Source: Lentinus brumalis
Taxonomy: Eukaryota > Basidiomycota > Agaricomycetes > Polyporales > Polyporaceae
DNA: 64,000 nt
Reading direction: 5' to 3'
NCBI GenBank assembly: GCA_001792895.1
Contig: MARA01000005.1
Coordinates: forward strand, 1,054,001 to 1,118,000
A model generated the notes under the pieces. That model did not search any database. It saw nothing but the letters and a program-made list of their open reading frames with translations, and was not told where the DNA came from. Both the position numbers and the translations under genes were made by a program. Shown piece by piece: positions 55,287-64,000 of this stretch (positions are counted from its first letter, which is position 1; each line of letters begins with the position of its first letter).

Positions 55287-58200
55287 TGACGGAGGACGCG
55301 GATCGGGGGAGGCCCTGCGAGGGGGTGATCAATATTATCGCAAACGGGCATGCAGGCGACTCTCTTGCCCGGCGCAGGTCCCGCCTCAGCCGCCCTCCTT
55401 CGCCTCAGGGTCCCAGATCTCAGCGGATCTCCAACCCCATCACGTCCTCCCAATCCAGCCCCTTTCAATCTCCGCATCTCAGATTCCCCTTCGATCCCCT
55501 TCCATCTATTTTTTAATTTGCCCCCTCATTGGCCACCCACGCCTGTCACCCTCCGGCCGTCTGAACGCAATCTGTCCATTTCCGGCCCTTCAGCCCTGCG
55601 AAACGACCGTCCGCGTCTCTCGGACGATAACGCAACCACGCCTCGTCCTCCCGCCCTCCTCGTCCTCGTAGGTCCTCTCGCCGCCGCGCCCCCCCGCCGC
55701 TCGTAAACGCCCTTATTGTCTCTGCGCCACCGTCTGCCACCACGTCGCGGCCTGCACCCCTTTTCTGTCGATGCTCCCGCCCCTCTCTTCGCTTCCCGGC
55801 CCCGCCGCTTCACCAGCATCTGCGCTCCTCTGATCCCTCCCACTCTCTGCTCCTTCGAACATTACATCACTGAGAAGCACATATAGACGCCTGCTTGCTC
55901 GCGTGTCCCCCGCGTGATCGTCCGGCCGTCCACACCGGCTCCTCGTCTTTCCTCCCCCTTTTGACGTCCTGACACGCGCCGGACGTGTCACGCTCGTCGG
56001 TCCGTCCATGCGTCCTCCCAGCGTCGTCGACGCGTCAGACGCGTCAGGACGCGTCTCTACTGCGCGCGGGAGCGTCACGGCCGCGTCTCCCCCGCTGATC
56101 GGCCCCGCCCACCCGTGCCTTCTCTCCTGTCCTCCCGAAACGGCGCATGGGATTGTTGAGCCGAGCAACCTTCCCGCGCTTTCTTTGCACACTTTCCCAA
56201 CTCTCCCACATGTCGCCCAGGCGACGGACACCTGCCACCTCGACGTCAAATTCTCTCGCACTCGGCGCTCGTTCCCCGCCCGCGCCGCCTCCTCCATCGG
56301 ACATGGTGCGCGCCTCCAGGCCTCTCCCCGACTTGAACCACATGTGTCCGCCCTAGATCAGTGGTGTGCACCCTGCGTTTTGTCTCCGTGTCGATCGAGG
56401 TGAGCTGTCTTCGCACATGGCTCTGCGCCGCCAACGATTGAAATCAAGACACATGTACACAGATGGAGATACGTGTTTGTCTCCCTAGTTCTCAGCTCGT
56501 CCTGCGGTCTGTCGATCAGCAGAAACCCCTACACCGCTGTATAGCCGCGGAGGAATCGCACCGAGCCGATAGAGTACGCAGAAGTTGAGAAGACCACGAT
56601 AAGGTATGTGCAGTATACGTACCCTCACGTAAATGACCTTCCCATGCTTTCAACATTGCGCAGTGTTGCGAAGCTCCTCATCGATGACGGGGACGACGAT
56701 CTGCGTGCAGCGTCGGGGTCGAAGTTCGCTTCCTCCGGAGCGCGTCACAGGACCGACTCTTGGAGCTCTCTGGAGGCGCACGCCGACGTCGCACCTCCGG
56801 GCACGATGCTTCTGCGCGGGTGCCTCGGGACATGCTCGGCTCCTGCGCCCGCTGGGACGGCGAAGACCTTCTTGTCGCGGCGGGCGATGGACGCACTACG
56901 CTCACCACGACACTGACAGAGCTCCGTCTTCTGTGTCTCAATTAGGCGTTTGGATGCACCAAAGAGGATGCTTCTTCAACCACTTCTCGACGTCTGCCAT
57001 CGAACGATGCTGTCACCCGCCGTGTCCGGCGCCGCATGCCCCGTTCGAACGCTTTGTGACGCGCTGCGGCATCCGTGGCAGCCCACGCCTTCTGCTCGAG
57101 GACGATGGGCGCACTTCGTTGACCGCTGCCGCGCCGTCGGGGAGGCGGGCGCATGTTTCTAGAAGGGCGCTGCTCTTCACGTTCACTGCCCATGGACCAA
57201 CAGCGGTCAAAGTGGGTCCAGGTGGCCCGATCAGTCCCGCGTGCGATCCCGCACCACGCTGCTCCAAGCTGTGCTGCAGTGTCTCCCGCCGAATGCGTCC
57301 GTGCGTCGCAGCTCGCATCCGCGCCGTCCCCGAAACGTGCAAATGCAGCGAACCTTCGTTGTGGTCGTCGTCCCACGTCTGTGCATTTCGCGTAGGGCTC
57401 CTCCGCCTGCTTCGCATCTTCCCTGCGATCTCCCGCCGCCGCGCTGCACATGGCCGGAAGCTCGCAGACCCAGATATACTCGGGGCTCGACTTCGGGGTA
57501 GGTGCGTCCCCGCCAGTCACGTTCGACACCACCCGCCTGTGACGGAGGTGCCGCTTCTCGAAACCCGCGTCTGCTCTGGCCCTATTCGGTACGTAGTCGC
57601 CTGCAATATATTTGTGTGTTTCGCATCGCGCCCTCGGAGGAGTGCTGACATGTATTGCTTCCGCAGCTGAAGGTGCTGACCTGACCCGACCCGCGCCGAA
57701 CGCTGGCGGCCGGGCGCGCCACGATCTGATCGCCCGGCGACGGCGCAGCGGCCCCTCGGACCTCGGGCCTCAGGCTTCGGGCATTCCTCCTGCGGATTAT
57801 TTGATGCGCATTCCGATTCGGAGGCTGGCGTATCGCGCACAGGCTGCTTCTGGGAGATACTGCGATCCCTCGCCGGACACAACGAGCAGCCTAGATAATA
57901 AATATACATGGCGTACCTGGCGGTCTGCCCGTGGTTGCCTCGGGCTCATCGATGGCGAGACGCAAGCATAGGGTCCCATGTGCCACTGCGCGGATATGGC
58001 ATACGGATGCAACGCTCGGTGGTCACCAGAACGTGCACTCTCCAGATTGTGATGACCATCTGCCAGAATCCAGGGCCGATCGTACGCTGAGCACTGCTGA
58101 GCACAAGGTGAGTATCTCCCAATCTCCAGTCATGTGTGTACTCTCTGTGGCTCATACCGACAATCAAGCTTGCGCGGCCAGGCGCATAAGACCACCCCAA

Positions 58201-61200
58201 CACGAGGCTCTCGTCCCGCGCGTCTAGGACCTCTTCGCAGAGCGCGCATGCTGCAGCGCCATTGGCCCGCAGTTTGAGCTGGGATACGGACCTTCGCATG
58301 ATGCAACCCCCACGCATATTTGGCGTCTGACAGGCTTGCGTCGCTTGTCGCCCAGCGAGACGGGCGGATAGAGGCGGACAGCGTGGACAGTTGCGTCCCA
58401 GCAAGAACCTCAAGCTGTCTGCCTGCGCTGATTCTTGTCCGTGCTTTTAGGCTTCAGGATCCAACCCTGTTCATTGCTGATGCGATGATGCGCCGCCTGC
58501 CACATACTCTATCCACTCCGTTCGGCGTTCTCGCCCCTGTTCGATTGTTCGAACATACGACTCGGGCGCTCTGCCTGGCATTTGTCGTCGAAGACGTCGT
58601 CCGGTGCCGCGTCTCCAGCGCCCTTCTTCCCTGTGCGACGGTCGAATGCACAGTCGGCGGTTGCTCGCACGCTTCCCAGCGAGCAGCGATCACAACAGCC
58701 ATTGCACCGTCGTCTCGAGCTCGGTCGAGAAGACAGCCGACTGTAACTGCGATCATGCTGGTCGCGAGAAGCTGCTGTCGGAAGACGCGTCCTCGCGATC
58801 GTGCTCGACTGCGACCGCGGGCCCATGACGCGAACCTCGCAAGAAGGCACGAACCGCGCTGCTGCGTGTTCGTTCCCACCGTCAGGGTTTGTGACGGCCT
58901 CAACGTCTCAGCATCGTAACGTCCGCCAGTTACAGCTTGACGTTGACGGCATACCCGCGACACGTGCCGACGCCGTGTCTTCCGGAGACCAGTCAGCTAC
59001 ATCGCTCCTGCTTATGTTCTGCTGTCTCAATGCTCACGTACGCTTCCCAGATTGCTCAGTGCCACGATTGGCCAGCGCCCTAAGGGCACAGAAGCTGCTG
59101 CGATGATGCTGCTCATGAGCATTCCTCGACGCCTTCAACGAATTCGAACGCTTTCCTGACAGATGTGGTGATCCCGTCAACGCCGTCCACCGCGTCTGTA
59201 CCCCGTATCCCGCCTCGGGAGTCGTGCATCCTGTCGCTCGCGATTGTACGTACAGAGAGACCCTTGGCATGTCTGTCGCCTGGCACGACTGTGGAACTGC
59301 AACCTCACGACGTCGACATCCTGCGGCGCCCGCCGTTCGCGGGTACAAGCGCATCTACGTGGGCTCTCCTGCCCTGTCAAGAGTGAGTGCCTGTGCTGCT
59401 CCTGCCTATTGTTCGCTGCTGCCCCCGCACAGTCCCCGGATGTGCATATGAGCCCACGGCCCTGACTGGCGCCGTTTGGCCGCACCCAGACACCAGGACG
59501 TGCCACTGCCAGTTCACGCCGCGGCGCTCTCCCGGGCGCACGTCCTAGCCAATCCTCCAGCAGGCCCGTGCGAGTACCAGGAGGATGCGCGCTGTTCACA
59601 GCTTCCAGCTGGGTTCTGGGCGCCGACTTCGAGATCTCCATCCAGGCTTCTCCGGCGCCTCGTGCTCGGTCCTTATTCCAGAATCCAGAACGCACACGCA
59701 TCCGAAACGTCTGCGTAACTCCTCCAACAACGCCATACTTATGGGTTCGCACCGCGGACGTGTCATCGCCGCTGGCGCCTCGAGGCTCAAGCCCATTTGT
59801 CTTCCATCCTGCATCCATGTTCAGGGTCCCGCATCTGCGCATTTGTACACGTTGCATAAATATCCACTGATATATGATTGCAGGCCTGCCCTGAGTGCCC
59901 CGCCCCGTGTGTCAGGTCAGTTGTACCCGTCCTGCACCGCTGATTCGTGTCGCCAAGTATCCGTACGTGCGGTTCTGCGAAGCGGTCGGAGTCGTCCCTT
60001 CCAAAGGAAGCCTGGATGCGCTGTTACGACGAGCAATCAGCGATGTCGGTTGTCGATGCCACCCTGGCTCCCTCTCATCGTGATCTCCCACCGATGACGA
60101 ATTGCAGTGTCGCACTCGCTGATTATTGATATACGAACTGCGCGTGCGCCAGGTGAGCCGGGCCCGCATGTGCATCTCCCGTGGACAGGAAGACAGGACT
60201 GATACACTTGATAGTCTAAGTATGGTTCCGTACCGCCCGGAGCCCAGCCGGAGCCCACACAGATAACCACGAGCGTCTGCCTGCCCGCCGAATATATTGT
60301 GGCTCAAGAGAGATTACCCACCCCGGATCCGACGGGCACGACGTCGACGGTCCTCTCCTGCCTCTGCCACCCAGCCCAGGACGAACGGCTGAGCCGCCCG
60401 ATTGCAATATGGCGGGTTGATTCAGCGGTTCAGACGGCCGCGGATCTGATTACCCGAGCCCGCCCGCCTGTGTGTGCCTCTCGGCGCGGGAGGAACGTTC
60501 TGCCAGCCCGCCGTCCCCACGTTTTGCGATCCCCGACCAAGGAGATGATCGCGGGCGGGCGCGTGGTCCGCTTGCGGCTCGCGAATCGGACGGTCCTCGG
60601 GTGCCCGCAAGCGAGGCGGGCCACAGATCACGACGCAGATGTGTACCGCGCTGGGCAGCGCTCGCGGGTACGGGCGCGATGGCACGGTGGCCGTACAGCG
60701 TCACCGGCTCAGATGGAGGTAAGACTATGATGCGGGAAGACTGCTGGACGTTTGTGAAACCGTCCTTGTTCTCGAGACGCCAGCGAGGGGCTACTCGGTC
60801 TTGGCCTCCGCAAAATGTCCCTGGGACATCTGATTCGTCCGCAAACGGCAGACCGTTGCGAATGTCGCGTTCACCCGTAACCGCATGGCGACTCGAAAGG
60901 TTCGAAGTTTGGCGGAGGTCGTCATGACATGGCCGCAACTTGACACACATCCCCGTAAGCAACATGTGTATATGACATGCAGGACGGGAGCTCTTATGAC
61001 GCTAGCCTCGAGCGCAGAAGAAAGCCCGGCACAACGCAAAAATCAATGACAGAACACCAGCCGACGGCGCGACGGATAGGCACGCCCGACCTTGCACCTC
61101 TGATATGGGCACGGACGTGTTTTATTCACCGACCGGCATCGCGCAATGGCGTCGGATGCGGCAGCGCAATGAGATTGCGGATGCAGTGACTCTGACTCTG

Positions 61201-64000
61201 AGACGAACATGGCGGCCACGGTCCAAAAAATGCCCAGCAAGCTCTGACACGTCAGGTGCCCCCATGTAACACGAACCGGTCAACGTTGGAACACCGTAGC
61301 ACCAACACGGGAGAAGAGCGGGACATGTACATACACCGTGACAGCGCTCTCCATCACTTCTACTTATTCGGACGCGACGCGATGCGCCGAGCTCGGGCGA
61401 TCGCCGCCAAATCGCCACAAATGGCGAGATGGCGGACGCGTCAGGCCGGCATGTTCTGTACTCAAATCGTACGTACAACGAGCTTGTGAATGACAGAATG
61501 TGCAAGGGTCGGGGCCTCGGCGGCGGCGGCGGCGCGCAGGGCGCATCTGCCACGGCGTGTCACGTCGACCTGACAAAATGCTGTTCGGCGGCTGCATAGC
61601 CTGCCTACAGTTGGAAGGAAGTGCGGTAGAACCACCGTCCGGGAATAAGTATGAACTGCATGCGAACACTCTCTTCGACCCTCAAGCCCGTCCAACTGCC
61701 GCCTGTTCGGCATCCAAACGGCCGTTTGTATGCACCAAGCCTGCTCTGCAAGCTTCAAATGACAGTCAGCGGGCTGAGAAGCATGGACGCCGAGCAATGA
61801 ACGCCAAGTAGCGAAACCTGCCTTCGCCGAATCCTTGGGTCCGTACGGCAAGTCGGAACAGCGGTGTACGCTTCGATCGCGAGATCGACTGGACGTCACC
61901 GGGGATACGAGCAACGAATCAGGAGAGATGTACAAGGCATAGGTCGTGGACGAATCCCGGCACCGTTGCGTTGATGGCGCGTGGTAGTTCATGCACCTTG
62001 TCGGACAGATGTCGAAAGGTATGATCCCGCATTTGCATGTCTCGCCATGGACTGCAACCATAGCTCGGACCGAATGCAGTCGCGAGGCTTCGCGGGAGCC
62101 CTTGGCTGTCCGCTGATGTTCTGTAGACGGATTGGCATCCACCTGTCATGCTCTACGCTCACCGGATAGTATCCCTACGCGGGCTCTTCAGATGACATCC
62201 GAAATTTGAACCTATGAATGATCTTGAGCATAAACGGCACCTAGACAAGTAATATGCAATGAACAATGCACATACTGTAGTACCAAGCTCTCAAGCTTCT
62301 CAGGAGCGGCCACGTTCGTCGTTGAAGGCTACGACTGTACGACAGCATACCCATAGCGTTTGAACAGATGAGTTAGCAGCTCGCTTACGGGTTGATCAGC
62401 AACTCACCCAGAGAACATTCGTCCAGTGATAGCAGCGAAGTCTGTGCAGGCTGACTGATCCCGGACCATGGATACCAATTCTAGGGAGAGATACAGAAGT
62501 TCAGTGCAGTTCAGTGCAAGAGATACGACGTATGTACCGGGAACTGCAGCGTGTCCGACTCGCGGAAGACGCCTGGGGCCTGGGAACTTCCAACCGGTCC
62601 TCGAACATCTGGCGAGCGGACGCATCGGCGAGTTCTTCACAGTTCTGCAGGCACAGTGGGTGCAGGTGGGTCCGGCAGACCGGAACAGGTGCGCGTCGTG
62701 GGCCGACAGGCCGCGTCAGGCGTTGAGGTGCTGTGGGTAAAGAGAACCGCGTCGAGAGCATCCGCGCGCCATGGACGGCGTCAAGAGGATCACCGCCAAG
62801 GCCTGAGCCCTGAGGCGGTTCACTCAGGCGGTTCTCTGCGGTTCTCCAGGGACCAGCGTCTCGTATGTCACGGAAGCACCAGTGGGAATCGAATGACCGC
62901 GACATACCTCATCCGGAGCTTGTGCGCAGGTGTCGCATGTGTGGCCCGCCCAGCGCCCAGCGGAGAGCGCATGACCCCGCATATGTCGCGGATTGGGCTG
63001 ACACAGTGGAGAGAAGTTGGTGAGGGCTATACAGGTCTGCGATATCGCCCACACGTGTTAGGGTGCGTCCCTCGCTGAACACGTACACGTAAATGGACGG
63101 GTGGAGAGTGCCTGATGCAGCTCTTGCAGCAGGCTGGGGCTGCAGGGCCCTATGGTGAAGCAGCGGCTGCAGTGACGGGTTGACGTTGTGCAGTCGGGAA
63201 TTCGACTGAAGGGCGGAGCTATTCAAGCGGCACGTTAGGATGCGGTATAACAATTAGTATGGAGATATGAAACCTGCATGGATTGCCAGTGAATGGTCAG
63301 GAAACGCACAAAGCTCTCGTCGCCCTGATTAGTCCTGTGGAAGGAGATTGCGCGTGTCGATATACACTACTCTTATGTCTGGTATGCACCCAACTTGACC
63401 CTACTGTCTGAGCGATAAGGTCAGACCTCCCACCATCTGGATCATGGCACTGAACACGTCACTCGCCTGCGCACCGCACACATCGGTACCTCATGGATGC
63501 ATTAAATGATTAGATGCCTGACAGTGCGCAGGGGAAGCAGGTGGCAAGGTCAACTCTTGGTTGGTCCTCATAGAGGCTCGGCGGCAGTGGGTGGCAATGA
63601 ATGAACGGCACGTAGCGGCACATGTATGTCGGATCATTCACGATGTCGCGACAATTGTGATTCCTACGGGGTACTGATATGTGACTGTCGAGCCACATTC
63701 TGTGGAGACATAGGGAATCAGCGAGACGTCCGCACCGGTGGTACGGGTGACAAACCTCATGTGTATGTCGGGCCGAAGCTTCGGCCGAGAGAGGTGGCAC
63801 AGGTGAGCGACCGAGAGACGAACGCGCTACCTGTCACGGAGCGACCGAAGCAGCGTCCTCCGATGAGGAAGAGGCTCGGGGATACGACGGCGGAGTCGCG
63901 CTTGAGGAACACGTACGCTTCTGTAACTTCTTGGGCAAATCTTTGAGGGTTCGTGCTTCGAGGGAGATTCGGCTCCGCCGGGCGCTGGACACTTCATGTC
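55287..64000. other. 8.7 kb gene-poor region, pyrimidine-rich near the CON7-like gene
   Basis: The first kilobase is C/T-rich on the plus strand, as expected for a long promoter and leader of the divergently read CON7-like gene. Further on, open frames up to 345 codons (56633-57670) overlap antisense ones (57532-56942) and lack any recognisable feature. Small items: a short tandem AGGCGGTTC near 62812-62842 and a 16-base perfect palindrome at 63772-63787. I find no gene that I can support. Confidence 0.4.
63772..63787. repeat. 16-base perfect palindrome
   Basis: GGCCGAAGCTTCGGCC reads the same on both strands. It may be a dimeric protein site or chance. Confidence 0.4.

Noticed and set aside
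56633..57670. 345-codon plus-strand frame with a 196-codon antisense frame
   Set aside because: Both are Arg/Ala/Ser-rich translations of GC-rich DNA without domain features.

Overview
The window is nuclear DNA of a filamentous fungus, most likely a mushroom-forming basidiomycete (Agaricomycetes). Coding is GC-rich, nearly every gene is cut by many introns of about 45-65 bp, and the gene set fits: velvet factor, CON7-type C2H2 factor, sedolisin, F-box/LRR protein, DUF4246 protein and a divergent H3/H4 pair. The species cannot be read from the sequence.

Layout. 1-2.1 kb: no clear gene, one G/C-rich minisatellite. 2.2-2.7 kb: small secreted cysteine protein (+). 4.0-4.9 kb: mitochondrial ribosomal protein uL23m (-). 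8.1-9.9 kb: MFS drug/polyamine transporter (+). 10.5-10.7 kb: hairpin-forming inverted repeat. 11.1-12.8 kb: DUF4246 gene (+) broken by four single-base frame shifts. 13.6-15.3 kb: velvet-domain regulator (-). 17.1-17.4 kb: second inverted-repeat element and a 16-C tract. 18.1-19.4 kb: histones H3 (-) and H4 (+) around a shared promoter. 21.4-23.8 kb: GPI-anchored sedolisin protease (+). 23.9-25.6 kb: F-box/LRR protein (-) with three frame shifts. 26.2-26.4 kb: small helical protein (-). 26.8-29.0 kb: squalene synthase (+). 29.3-31.7 kb: RCC1-repeat + PHD-finger protein (-). 32.0-40.7 kb: complete TOR kinase (-), 25 exons, 2353 residues. 41.0-43.3 kb: F-box + RCC1-repeat protein (+). 43.5 kb: intron-containing tRNA-Pro(AGG) (-). 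43.6-52.7 kb: gene-poor. 52.7-55.3 kb: CON7-like zinc-finger factor (-). 55.3-64 kb: gene-poor.

How the genes relate. Most are unlinked housekeeping or regulatory genes. The real pairings are positional: H3/H4, small protein/squalene synthase and TOR/F-box-RCC1 are divergent pairs with short shared promoters. TOR lies between two unrelated RCC1-repeat genes.

Main anomaly. Two genes, and possibly the N-terminus of a third, lose frame only where a short run of G or C is one base short (seven clear cases, one possible). Long conserved genes nearby (TOR, squalene synthase, sedolisin) read through without a single break. This favours uncorrected homopolymer errors in the assembly, or slippage, over ordinary pseudogene decay. 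No new multi-gene system is evident; the more unusual items are two or three inverted-repeat elements, a GC-AG intron in TOR, an H3 tail with two extra residues and the RCC1-PHD fusion.
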